DNA from: Arsenophonus melophagi
Lineage (GTDB): Bacteria > Pseudomonadota > Gammaproteobacteria > Enterobacterales > Enterobacteriaceae
Direction: 5' to 3'
Length of the DNA stretch: 64,000 nt
NCBI GenBank assembly: GCA_032378655.1
Contig: JAVYJS010000004.1
Location: 1-64,000, forward strand
Position 1 is the stretch's first letter. Each line of letters starts with the position of its first letter. Below are positions 20,203 to 28,884 of the stretch, one piece after another. A program made the translations under genes and the position numbers. The notes under the pieces were generated by a model. That model worked only from the letters and a program-made list of their open reading frames with translations, was not told the DNA's origin and did no database searches.

Positions 20203-20682
20203 ATGAAGGAAATAAATGAAATAAAAGGTACATTTGTTGCGCAAAAAGCATGTATCGCAATAGCTATTGCGAGGTTTAATCATTTTATCAATAGCAGTTT
20301 ACTGGAAGGCGCTATGGATACCTTGCAGCGTGTTGGTAAAGTTGCGATAGAAAATATTACGGTTGTTTGGGTACCTGGAGCTTATGAACTGCCATTGGCG
20401 ATTAAAATATTAGTAGAAACTAAAAAATATGATGCAGTTGTTGCAATTGCTAGTGTAATCCGTGGTGCAACCTTACATTTTGACCATGTTTCTAGTGCAT
20501 GTAGTTCTGGACTTTCTAATATTGCGATGACAAGTAATATTCCGGTTTCCTTTGGTGTATTAACAACTGAAAATGTTGATCAGGCCATTGAGCGAGCAGG
20601 AACAAAAGCAGGAAATAAAGGTGTTGATGCCGCGTTAGCTGCGCTAGAAATGGTTAATATCATTCAGGCCATTAAAGGCTAA
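20203..20682 (+). CDS. ribH: 6,7-dimethyl-8-ribityllumazine synthase
   Basis: Penultimate riboflavin enzyme (ribE in E. coli nomenclature): it condenses the ribityl-pyrimidine with dihydroxybutanone phosphate, and usually assembles as a 60-subunit capsid. Typical elements are the ARFNHFIN start, the GAYELP motif, GVIRGAT written here as ASVIRGATLHFDHV with the catalytic histidine, and FGVLTTENVDQAIERAG. It has 159 residues against 156 in E. coli. The gene follows ribD by 204 bp of non-coding DNA that holds nothing I recognise. Confidence 0.97.
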   Translation: MKEINEIKGTFVAQKACIAIAIARFNHFINSSLLEGAMDTLQRVGKVAIENITVVWVPGAYELPLAIKILVETKKYDAVVAIASVIRGATLHFDHVSSACSSGLSNIAMTSNIPVSFGVLTTENVDQAIERAGTKAGNKGVDAALAALEMVNIIQAIKG

Positions 20683-20705
20683 TTATTTTATTTGAGGAAA
20701 ATTTT

Positions 20706-21119
20706 GTGAAACTAACTACCCGTCACAGAGCGCGTGAATGCGCTGTGCAGGCAATATACTCGTGGCAATTATCTGGTAATAGTATTACTAATGTTACAGA
20801 GGAGTTTTTATCGGAGTACGATATATCAGATGTTGATGTTTTTTATTTTCGTGAGTTATTGAATGGTGTTTCAAAACATGTTTTAAAATTAGATAAAACA
20901 ATAGCTCCTTATCTTTCTCGTCAACTAATGGAACTGGATCAGGTAGAAAAAGCGGTTTTACGATTAGCGATATTTGAACTCTTTTACCGTAAAGATGTAC
21001 CTTATAAGGTCGCTATCAATGAAGCTATAGAATTAGCAAAAGTTTTTGGTGCTGAGAAAAGCTATAAATTTATCAATGGTGCTCTCGATACAATCGTCGC
21101 TACTGTACATAAAAAATAG
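20706..21119 (+). CDS. nusB: Transcription antitermination factor NusB
   Basis: Binds boxA RNA with NusE (S10) in the rRNA antitermination complex. The all-alpha fold family pattern is clear (RARECAVQAIYSWQLS, QVEKAVLRLAIFEL, VPYKVAINEAIELAK, KFINGALD). The start is GTG at 20706, preceded by GAGGAAAA; E. coli nusB also starts with GTG. It has 137 residues against 139 in E. coli and lies 23 bp after ribH. Confidence 0.97.
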   Translation: MKLTTRHRARECAVQAIYSWQLSGNSITNVTEEFLSEYDISDVDVFYFRELLNGVSKHVLKLDKTIAPYLSRQLMELDQVEKAVLRLAIFELFYRKDVPYKVAINEAIELAKVFGAEKSYKFINGALDTIVATVHKK

Positions 21120-21223
21120 TTATCTGAGGCTTTTTAAAAAATACGATGTTCGTTTGTATTATGACGATTAAATTTTATCAGGTGTAATAATTGCCTTATG
21201 GCAATATTGGAACATTATTAATT

Positions 21224-22213
21224 ATGAGATTTAGCGAATTCGATATCATTATTCGATATTTTAATCGTCAACAGCAAGATAGGCATGACGTTAATATCGG
21301 TATCGGCGATGATTGTGCATTGATAACAATGCCGAAAAAACAACAATTAGCAATTACTACCGATACGCTAGTTTCTGGAATCCATTTCCTAGATAGTATT
21401 TCACCAGAAGATTTAGCCTATAAATCCTTGGCAGTTAATTTGAGTGATTTAGCTGCTATGGGAGCAGAGCCAGCATGGGTATCTCTAGCATTGACTTTGC
21501 CAAAAATTAATGAAGACTGGTTGGAAAGATTTAGTTCGAGTCTCTTTGAACAACTTAGTTACTATAAAATTCAGCTTATTGGTGGTGATACAACACGGGG
21601 TCCAATGAGTATAACCTATACCTCCCATGGTTTAGTTCCGATAGGTAAAGCAGTATCGAGGTCAGGAGCTCGTAATGGTGATTTAATTTATGTTACAGGA
21701 ACCTTAGGAGATAGCGCAGCCGGACTAGCTATTTTACAATTACGGCTGATAGTTGACAATGAAAAAGATCGTAATTTTTTGATCAATCGTCATTTAAGAC
21801 CGCAGCCTCGTATTTTTCAAGGTAAAGCTTTACATCATCTTGTTTCATCAGCAATAGATATTTCTGATGGCTTAATTTCTGATCTTGGTCATATACTAGA
21901 AATGAGTGGCTGTGGTGCTCAAATTAAATTAGATTTTCTACCATTATCCTCTTCATTGCTCCGACAGGCTACACCTGATCAGGCATTAACCTGGGCGTTA
22001 AGTGGTGGAGAAGATTACGAGCTGTGCTTTACAGCACCTGAGATAAACTGTAGTGCAGTAGAATCAGTTCTTGCCCCCTTTGGGATAGGTTTTCATTGTA
22101 TTGGCCAAATCAGACCAAAATCGGAAGGTATTCGCTATTTTCATGGTAATCATGAAGTTTTACCTAATGTAACTGGATTTGATCATTTTATTGATAGGGC
22201 TTATGATGACTGA
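21224..22213 (+). CDS. thiL: Thiamine-monophosphate kinase
   Basis: Phosphorylates thiamine phosphate to the active cofactor thiamine pyrophosphate. The ATP/Mg motifs GIGDDCALI, AVNLSDLAAMGA, GGDTTRGP and DISDGLISDLGH are intact. The frame is open from a TTG at 21191, but the family start is the ATG at 21224 (Met-Arg-Phe-Ser-Glu-Phe), giving 329 residues against 325 in E. coli. No strong ribosome-binding site is visible. The 3' end overlaps pgpA by 8 bp. Confidence 0.96.
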   Translation: MRFSEFDIIIRYFNRQQQDRHDVNIGIGDDCALITMPKKQQLAITTDTLVSGIHFLDSISPEDLAYKSLAVNLSDLAAMGAEPAWVSLALTLPKINEDWLERFSSSLFEQLSYYKIQLIGGDTTRGPMSITYTSHGLVPIGKAVSRSGARNGDLIYVTGTLGDSAAGLAILQLRLIVDNEKDRNFLINRHLRPQPRIFQGKALHHLVSSAIDISDGLISDLGHILEMSGCGAQIKLDFLPLSSSLLRQATPDQALTWALSGGEDYELCFTAPEINCSAVESVLAPFGIGFHCIGQIRPKSEGIRYFHGNHEVLPNVTGFDHFIDRAYDD

Positions 22214-22706
22214 TGCCAAATCACACTTAAAGCTACTAAATCCATGGCATCTATTCGCAACTGGATTAGGTAGTGGTTTATCGCCTGTCATTCCTGGAAC
22301 AATTGGATCGATGGTAACTATTGTATTTTGGCTACTAATGTATTATTTTTTGCCTGTTTGGTTTTGTTGGTTGATTATTTTATTTGGCTTTTTATTTGGC
22401 ATTGTTATTTGTCAACGGACATCTTGTGATATGCAAAGTCATGACCATGTTAGTATTGTTTGGGATGAATTTATTGGTATGTGGATAACACTGATGGTTG
22501 TGCCAGTAGTTCATTGGCAGTGGATATTAATCGCCTTTATGTTATTTCGCTTTTTTGATATCTTAAAACCTTGGCCTATTGGTTGGTTGAATCAAAAAGT
22601 AGGCGGAGGATTTGGTATTATGTTAGATGATGTCATTGCAGCTATCTTCGCTATTGTTAGTATGAATGTCATTTTTCACTTTTTTCCAGCATTTTCATAT
22701 CAGTAA
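22206..22706 (+). CDS. pgpA: Phosphatidylglycerophosphatase A
   Basis: Removes phosphate from phosphatidylglycerophosphate to give phosphatidylglycerol at the inner membrane. Membrane segments and the family motifs GSGLSPVIPGTIGS, SIVWDEFIGMWIT and GIMLDDVIAAIFA are visible. Three starts are possible: TTG 22179, ATG 22203 and ATG 22206. The last has the best spacing from the AGGG site and matches the family (Thr-Asp-Ala-Lys-Ser), giving 166 residues. It overlaps thiL and converges on dxs. Confidence 0.94.
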   Translation: MTDAKSHLKLLNPWHLFATGLGSGLSPVIPGTIGSMVTIVFWLLMYYFLPVWFCWLIILFGFLFGIVICQRTSCDMQSHDHVSIVWDEFIGMWITLMVVPVVHWQWILIAFMLFRFFDILKPWPIGWLNQKVGGGFGIMLDDVIAAIFAIVSMNVIFHFFPAFSYQ

Positions 22707-22743
22707 ATTACTAAAGAATTTAAAATACTCATATAGCGATTAC

Positions 22744-22763
22744 TTTTAATTTTTTAATTAAAA
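22744..22763. terminator. Bidirectional hairpin between pgpA and dxs
   Basis: TTTTAATT and AATTAAAA flank four T in the 64-bp gap between two converging genes. With A and T tracts on both sides it could end transcription in both directions. The stem is only 8 bp and contains no G or C, so it is weak. Confidence 0.4.
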
Positions 22764-22770
22764 TATTAAT

Positions 22771-24654
22771 TTATTTAGCGCAATAGCTATTAATTGATTT
22801 AACAATTCCTTCAGCATTAAGCCCAAGTTCGGCTAAAATTTCTACTTGACTTCCTTGTGGAATGTAATGATCTGGTAAACCGAGATTAACGATGGGCATA
22901 ATGTGATGTATTTTTAATAAAAATTCATTAACGCCGCTACCTGCTCCTCCCATAATTACATTTTCTTCTAAAGTTACTAATAGATTATGTTTTTTAGCTA
23001 TTTCAAGTAGCAATATTTCATCTAGTGGTTTTACAAACCGCATATCGACCACTGTAGCATTCAATAGTTCTGCTGATTTTATAGCTTCGGCAAGCAATGT
23101 TCCAAAGTTAAGGATGGCAATTTTTGTCCCTTTTCGACGAATTACACCTTTACCAATTGGAATTTTTGTTAGAGGTTCTAGATTTTTAGCGGAACCTGTT
23201 CCTCTTGCGGAACCTGTTCCTCTTGGATAACGAACTGCTACGGGACCATTTTGGTAGTGATAACCAGTATGCAACATGTGCCGACATTCGTTTTCATCAC
23301 TAGGTGACATAATAATGATATCCGGTATACAACGTAAAAATGATAAATCAAAAGCGCCTTGATGGGTTTCTCCATCTGCTCCAACAACTCCAGCTCTATC
23401 GATAGCAAATAGAATTGGCAATTTTTGAATGGCTACGTCATGAATCACTTGATCGTATGCACGTTGTAAAAAAGTGGAATAAATTGCAACAACAGGCTTG
23501 TGGCCTCCAATGGCAAGACCAGCAGCAAAAGTTACGGCGTGTTGTTCTGCAATTGCAACATCAAAATATTGATTAGGGTATGTTTTAGAGAACTTAACCA
23601 TGCCAGATCCTTCTCGCATGGCTGGTGTAATCGCCATTAATTTAGGATCATTAGCAGCTTCTTGACATAACCAATCACCAAAAACCTGTGAAAAAGTTAA
23701 CTGTTTATTATTATTTTTTGGCAAACAAAACGTTGCTGGATCAAATTTAGGAACGGAATGCCAACTGATAGGATCTTTTTCAGCTGGCTCATAACCCTTA
23801 CCTTTTTTAGTGATAATATGTAAAAATTGTGGACCTGATAGCTTGCGCATATTGTGTAATGTTTCTACTAATGTAAGTACATCGTGACCGTCAATTGGTC
23901 CAATATAATTAAATCCTAATTCTTCAAACATTGCACTTGGGATTATTATCCCTTTAAGATGTTCTTCTGTTTTTTTTAACAATTTTTTAATGGATGGAAT
24001 ATTTGAAAATACTCTTTTCCCGCCTTCACGTAAGCAAGTATATAGATTTCCAGACAATAGCTTTGCTAAATGAATATTTAATGCACCCACATTTTTTGAA
24101 ATTGACATTTTATTATCATTTAGGATTACTAGTATATCTTTGTGAATATCACCAGCATGATTCATTGCTTCAAAAGCCATACCAGCTGTAATAGCGCCAT
24201 CACCAATAACGCAAACTGTTTTGCGATTTTTATTTTCATATTCAGCCGCTACTGCTAGGCCAAGTCCAGCACTGATGGATGTAGAGGAATGACCAACACT
24301 AAGAATATCATATTCACTTTCAGACCGCCATGGAAAAGGATGTAAACCATTTTTTTGTCGTATTGTATCAATACGGTCACGGCGTCCGGTTAATATCTTA
24401 TGTGGATATGCTTGGTGACCAACATCCCATATAAGATTATCAAATGGAGTTTTGTAAACATAGTGCAAAGCAACAGTGAGTTCAACAGTTCCTAATCCAG
24501 ATGCAAAATGCCCGCTAGAACGGCTAACACTATTTAATAAAAATTGTCGCAACTCTTTACATAACTTTATAAGGCATTCTTTTGGTAAAAGTCTTAATTC
24601 CTTTGGTTTTTCTATTAAAGCTAAAGTTGGATAAGAGGCGATATCAATACTCAT
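22771..24654 (-). CDS. dxs: 1-deoxy-D-xylulose-5-phosphate synthase
   Basis: First enzyme of the MEP isoprenoid pathway; a thiamine-pyrophosphate enzyme using pyruvate and glyceraldehyde 3-phosphate. The cofactor motif GDGAITAG...NDN, the GHSSTS loop and the EQHAVTFAAGLA transketolase motif are present. It has 627 residues against 620 in E. coli. An exact 18-bp tandem duplication (23189-23206 and 23207-23224) adds a second RGTGSA between the transketolase-like and C-terminal domains, in a segment that varies between species, so activity is probably kept. It lies next to ispA on the minus strand, as in E. coli, while yajO is missing. Confidence 0.97.
   Translation of the reverse strand: MSIDIASYPTLALIEKPKELRLLPKECLIKLCKELRQFLLNSVSRSSGHFASGLGTVELTVALHYVYKTPFDNLIWDVGHQAYPHKILTGRRDRIDTIRQKNGLHPFPWRSESEYDILSVGHSSTSISAGLGLAVAAEYENKNRKTVCVIGDGAITAGMAFEAMNHAGDIHKDILVILNDNKMSISKNVGALNIHLAKLLSGNLYTCLREGGKRVFSNIPSIKKLLKKTEEHLKGIIIPSAMFEELGFNYIGPIDGHDVLTLVETLHNMRKLSGPQFLHIITKKGKGYEPAEKDPISWHSVPKFDPATFCLPKNNNKQLTFSQVFGDWLCQEAANDPKLMAITPAMREGSGMVKFSKTYPNQYFDVAIAEQHAVTFAAGLAIGGHKPVVAIYSTFLQRAYDQVIHDVAIQKLPILFAIDRAGVVGADGETHQGAFDLSFLRCIPDIIIMSPSDENECRHMLHTGYHYQNGPVAVRYPRGTGSARGTGSAKNLEPLTKIPIGKGVIRRKGTKIAILNFGTLLAEAIKSAELLNATVVDMRFVKPLDEILLLEIAKKHNLLVTLEENVIMGGAGSGVNEFLLKIHHIMPIVNLGLPDHYIPQGSQVEILAELGLNAEGIVKSINSYCAK
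23189..23224 (-). repeat. Exact 18-bp tandem duplication inside dxs
   Basis: Two identical 18-bp units encode Arg-Gly-Thr-Gly-Ser-Ala twice in a row. Perfect identity in a fast-evolving genome suggests a recent event. It is in frame and does not disrupt a catalytic motif. Confidence 0.9.
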
Positions 24655-24764
24655 GTCTACCCATAAATTGTTTTTGTTGATAATACTAACGCTTTAGTAG
24701 TGCGCTAAATATTATTGAGAATCTTGATGACTAATACAATATCTCTTTTCTTTTCAAGAAAAGA

Positions 24765-25685
24765 TTAGTTTTTTCGTTTAAAAATAAAGTGTGTCAAGTC
24801 ATTTAGTGTTTCTATATTCAGTCCATATTTTTGTTCTAAAATATAAAGCGTATCCAATGCTTTTTCATATAAATTATTTGCTTTTTTTTGCGCTTCTTCA
24901 AGACCGATTAGTGCAGGATATGTATTTTTTTTATGTTTTTTATCAGAACCATGATTTTTACCTAAAAAGGTTTTATCGCCAGCAACATCTAGGATATCAT
25001 CATGGACTTGAAATAATAGGCCGATTGTATCAGCATAATGATCTAATAATGGCAGTAAATTATAACCTTTATTTCCAGCAGCCAGCGCACTAATTCTGAT
25101 AGCGGCTCGAATTAACATACCTGTTTTATGATGATGAATTGATTCTAGCATGGTAAGGTCAATTTTTTGACCTGCGCATTCTATATCAAGTGCTTGACCA
25201 CAACACATACCTGCTGCTCCAGTAGCAGAAGCAAGTGCCGCTATCATAGCGATACGATTAGTGTCATTAACATCAGGCATAGATGAACAAGATAATATAT
25301 CAAATGCAAGTGCTTGTAAGGCATCTCCTGCTAAAATTGCATGTGCTTCGCCAAAAGAAATATGGCAGGTAGGACGTCCACGCCTTAGAGTATCATTATC
25401 CATTGCCGGTAAATCATCATGCATCAATGAAAAAGCATGAATACATTCAACTGCTGCAGCAGGACCGTCTAGATTTTCCACAGCAACATTTAACATGTTA
25501 CCAATCGCATAAACTAAAAAAGGTCTTAGGCGCTTTCCTCCTAGTAAAGAGCCATATTTCATCGCTGTGATCAGTTGATTATGATGAAACGGAAAACGAT
25601 GAAAATGCTTTAGCAGTGTACTATTCACACGATCATTTACCCATTGGCATTGATCGCTAAAAGAAAATGTTACTATTTCAGACAT
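24765..25685 (-). CDS. ispA: Farnesyl diphosphate synthase (geranyltranstransferase)
   Basis: Builds farnesyl diphosphate, precursor of undecaprenyl phosphate and quinone side chains. Both aspartate-rich motifs are present: DDLPAMDNDTLRRG at about residues 93-106 and DDILD at about 233. It has 306 residues, slightly longer than E. coli (299). GGAAG precedes the ATG by about ten bases. It lies in the xseB-ispA-dxs order; xseB upstream is decayed. A short 9-bp hairpin at 24744-24764 follows the stop. Confidence 0.97.
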   Translation of the reverse strand: MSEIVTFSFSDQCQWVNDRVNSTLLKHFHRFPFHHNQLITAMKYGSLLGGKRLRPFLVYAIGNMLNVAVENLDGPAAAVECIHAFSLMHDDLPAMDNDTLRRGRPTCHISFGEAHAILAGDALQALAFDILSCSSMPDVNDTNRIAMIAALASATGAAGMCCGQALDIECAGQKIDLTMLESIHHHKTGMLIRAAIRISALAAGNKGYNLLPLLDHYADTIGLLFQVHDDILDVAGDKTFLGKNHGSDKKHKKNTYPALIGLEEAQKKANNLYEKALDTLYILEQKYGLNIETLNDLTHFIFKRKN

Positions 25686-25689
25686 GATT

Positions 25690-25930
25690 TATTTATCTTC
25701 CAGCATCCAGCGCACAGTATCTAATGAAGCTCTCTCATCGTTTTAATAAAATTAAAACTGGTTTTCCGCACATTGCAATGCTTTCTAACCTACTCTTGAC
25801 TAATTTGAATTCTATTGCTGATACTAAAATCACTTAATATTTTTAATGGAAGCTCTATTCACTATAAACGCGTAGCACATCTTTTAAGTATCGTTATTGA
25901 GGTATACAAGAGCAGGCCTTTTGATCAAAT
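25690..25930 (-). pseudogene. xseB: Relic of xseB, exonuclease VII small subunit
   Basis: The minus strand gives Ala-Thr-Arg-Leu-stop-stop-Ile-Glu-Leu-Pro-Leu-Lys, which matches Val-Thr-Arg-Leu-Glu-Ser-Gly-Asp-Leu-Pro-Leu-Glu of E. coli XseB. Then comes SDFSISNRIQISQ for the NEFERGVQLARQ region, a stop, and after a frame change Arg-Leu-Glu...Val-Leu-Ile-Leu-Leu for the RVQILL end. In-frame TAG and TGA codons and at least one frameshift are visible. The gene sits immediately upstream of ispA, as in E. coli. Exonuclease VII trims single-stranded DNA in repair. Confidence 0.75.
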
Positions 25931-26139
25931 CGTTTTCGTTTTAGTATCATTATTTTGTTCTCTAAGCATTCCTAAGCGTGTGCTTAGGACAATTTCTTTT
26001 ACCAAATTTACTTTCTCTGTGATCTTTAGCACAAAACAATATAGCAGCACTCTCCAACCTGGAAATAACAAATCCTGATAATAATATGTTATTATTCGCA
26101 CTTATGCGAAACAAGAAAAATGATTTTTATAAAAATCTT

Positions 26140-27588
26140 ATGAAGTGTATTATCAAACTATTTCCTGAAATCATCATTAAAAGCCAATCTGTACGGTTAC
26201 GTTTTATTAAAATCTTAGCTACTAATATTAGTAATATATTACATGCATTAGATATGGAAATTAAAGTTACTCGTCACTGGGATAATATCGTAGTTAGCGC
26301 AAAAAAAAACACAGCTTATCATGCAATTTGTGATGCCTTAATAAGAATTCCAGGAATCCATCATATTTTGTTAGTTGAAGAATATCAATTCCATGATATA
26401 AATCATATTTTTGAGTTAATTTATCCTACTTATGCTGGGCTACTAATCAATAAAACCTTTTGTGTGCGTGTTAAGCGTCTAGGTAAGCATACTTTTAGTT
26501 CCATGGAAATAGAACGTTACATTGGTAAAAGATTCGATCAGAATGTTTTGTCTGCTAAAGTAAAACTTAATCAACCTGATGTTATTATAAATCTTGTAAT
26601 TGAACACGATAAAGTCATGTTAGTCAAAGCTCGCATTGAAGGAATAGGTGGTTTTCCAATTGGAACGCAAGGAGATGTTTTATCCTTACTATCTGGAGGA
26701 TTTGATTCTGGGGTGTCTAGTTATATGCTCATGCGAAGGGGTTGCCGAGTTCACTACTGCTTTTTTAATCTAGGTGGCATTAGTCATGAGATTGGCGTAA
26801 GAAATCTTGCTTATTATCTTTGGTATCGCTTTGGACGTTCACATAAAGTGCGTTTTGTAGCAATAGATTTTTCATCAATTGTAAGCGAAATTCTTGAAAA
26901 TATGGATAATAGCTATGTGGGAGTAATTTTAAAAAGGATGATGGTACGCACTGCATCAATAATAGCAGAACGCTATGGGATTCAAGCGCTCGTAACTGGT
27001 GAAGCTTTAGGACAAGTTTCTAGCCAAACATTAACCAATTTACGTTTAATTGATAATGTTACAGATAGCATTATTTTACGACCATTAATTTCATATGATA
27101 AAGAAAATATTATTAATATAGCTAGAAAGATAGGTACAGAAGTATTTGCGAATACCATGCCTGAATATTGTGGTTTAATTTCGAAAAAGCCTACGCTAAA
27201 AGCAATCAAAGAAACCATTATAGAACAGGAATCAAAATTTGATTTTTCTTTGCTTAATCGTGTGCTTAGTAAAGCAACAATCATTGATATTCATAATATA
27301 ATGAATGACCATCAGCAGAAAATAGCCACTGTAGAAGTTGTCAATTCATTCTCTGTTGATGATATTATTTTGGATATTCGTCCCCATGATGCACAAAAAG
27401 CTCGACCACTTAATTTGTCAGGCGTTAATGTAAAATTATTACCATTCTATAAACTCAATAGCCAATTTAGTCAGTTACCGCAACAAAAACTTTATTTGCT
27501 CTATTGCGAAAGTGGTGTTATGGGCCACTTACAAGCACTTTATTTATATGAGAAAGGCTTTAAAAATGTCAAAGTATATCAGCCTTAA
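26140..27588 (+). CDS. thiI: tRNA 4-thiouridine sulfurtransferase ThiI
   Basis: Transfers sulfur from IscS to uridine-8 of tRNAs and, in E. coli, to ThiS for thiamine synthesis. Order: ferredoxin-like/THUMP domain (about 1-165), PP-loop domain with SGGFDSGVSS (about residues 180-190), and a C-terminal rhodanese domain. Cysteines corresponding to E. coli C344 (EYCG) and C456 (LYCESG) are both kept. The frame opens at 26086, but the family start (Met-Lys-Cys-Ile-Ile-Lys-Leu-Phe-Pro-Glu) is the ATG at 26140, giving 482 residues, as in E. coli. No good ribosome-binding site is visible. It diverges from the xseB-ispA-dxs operon, matching E. coli. Confidence 0.96.
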   Translation: MKCIIKLFPEIIIKSQSVRLRFIKILATNISNILHALDMEIKVTRHWDNIVVSAKKNTAYHAICDALIRIPGIHHILLVEEYQFHDINHIFELIYPTYAGLLINKTFCVRVKRLGKHTFSSMEIERYIGKRFDQNVLSAKVKLNQPDVIINLVIEHDKVMLVKARIEGIGGFPIGTQGDVLSLLSGGFDSGVSSYMLMRRGCRVHYCFFNLGGISHEIGVRNLAYYLWYRFGRSHKVRFVAIDFSSIVSEILENMDNSYVGVILKRMMVRTASIIAERYGIQALVTGEALGQVSSQTLTNLRLIDNVTDSIILRPLISYDKENIINIARKIGTEVFANTMPEYCGLISKKPTLKAIKETIIEQESKFDFSLLNRVLSKATIIDIHNIMNDHQQKIATVEVVNSFSVDDIILDIRPHDAQKARPLNLSGVNVKLLPFYKLNSQFSQLPQQKLYLLYCESGVMGHLQALYLYEKGFKNVKVYQP

Positions 27589-28884
27589 TACTTAAAATTT
27601 GCTATTATATCGCCATGAGTTAGCATCACTGTAAATATTTAGCAATAAGGAGCTTTATCTAGCAGATAACTTCATCCATTCACTAATTATTACAAATTCT
27701 TCTTTGCCTGTTAATCTGAAAGGCAATTCAACAGAAAATCTTGATGATAGATGAATCTTCAATGACCATTGTTTGCGATGATCAGCCATACTTATTGAGA
27801 TTTTCAGTATAATGTATGGCTGAATGACTATTAAGCTTTTAATGTCTACACTATGCTTTGACAGGTAGCGAAGAAATTATGTGATATTCTACTTGCTCTA
27901 TATAATTCATTTTGTTTTTATTAGTGATTTAATTGTGCATGCAGAATTTTTATGGATACTGTAAGGATACATACTTTTAGAACCTTCCACCTTAAAATAT
28001 CTTTATAGAAAAAATATTTTCTAAGCAAAAAGAAAAGATCACTCAAATTATTTGCTTGCTGTGTTATCCTAACACAGATAGGGTATTCTTATTATGAATA
28101 ACGGGTTTATCTAATGCCCATGAGGTATTGCATCAATTTTAAACAGGTAGTTTTTTTTGAAAAACATTCCATAAATCTATGTCGATATTCGATTACTCTA
28201 GATTGGTCTATTGTATAAATGAATCTACTACCACTAGTATCTTATATAACAATAAGATACTAAAGTTTTATATAAAACAAACATATTTTGAGTATGAATA
28301 TCCTCCTTAAAACTCAGGAGGACCATTTTTAGTTGAAAAAACTATCTTCTTATACAAGCACCCAAGACACTCAAAAATTAACTGATTGAACCAAGATTCA
28401 ATGTAGTTCCCTGGTATCTAGTACAGATATTTATAATATAGAGTATCATAAAAGTTAGCTACGTTAAGTACGAAAAATATTTTATTGTTTTAAGCAAAAT
28501 AATGCTGCATAATATTATCTTTTTATCTGATAAATTAAAATATATTTCATGCGCTTATAAAATATGGTATTGAGATACACATATCCTTTCATTAAAAACT
28601 GCAATTACATTTTATGCAGTTTTAACGAAATGGTAATGATTAATGATTCATGGTGCACTTTTATAAAAAATCTCGATAAATATATGATATTGTAGTCCCT
28701 GGTACTAAAGCGATCCATATTCCGCATAAAATAACATAGAATAAAAGCTATCACTTTTATTCTATGTTATTTGCTAGGCAGATCTAAATATGCTGTTGCT
28801 AGCAGTATGAGCAGGATCTGTCAACCAGCTACTACTTGTCATAGCCATAGCATCCTGTTCAAGAATACGGGATGGTAACAATGT
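27589..28884. other. 1.3-kb gene-free gap between thiI and typA
   Basis: This joins two ancestral blocks. I found no readable gene relic. It contains a 10-bp hairpin with a long loop (27782-27791 with 27814-27823), an 11-bp hairpin (28235-28262), a 7-bp hairpin of TCCTCCT (28301-28322), a 9-bp one (28595-28623) and the 19-bp hairpin at 28729-28772. The typA promoter is presumably within the last 150 bp. Confidence 0.6.
28729..28772. repeat. Perfect hairpin, 19-bp stem, 6-nt loop, before typA
   Basis: Arms 28729-28747 and 28754-28772 with loop CTATCA, 112 bp upstream of the typA start. It may lie in the typA promoter or leader region. Confidence 0.85.
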
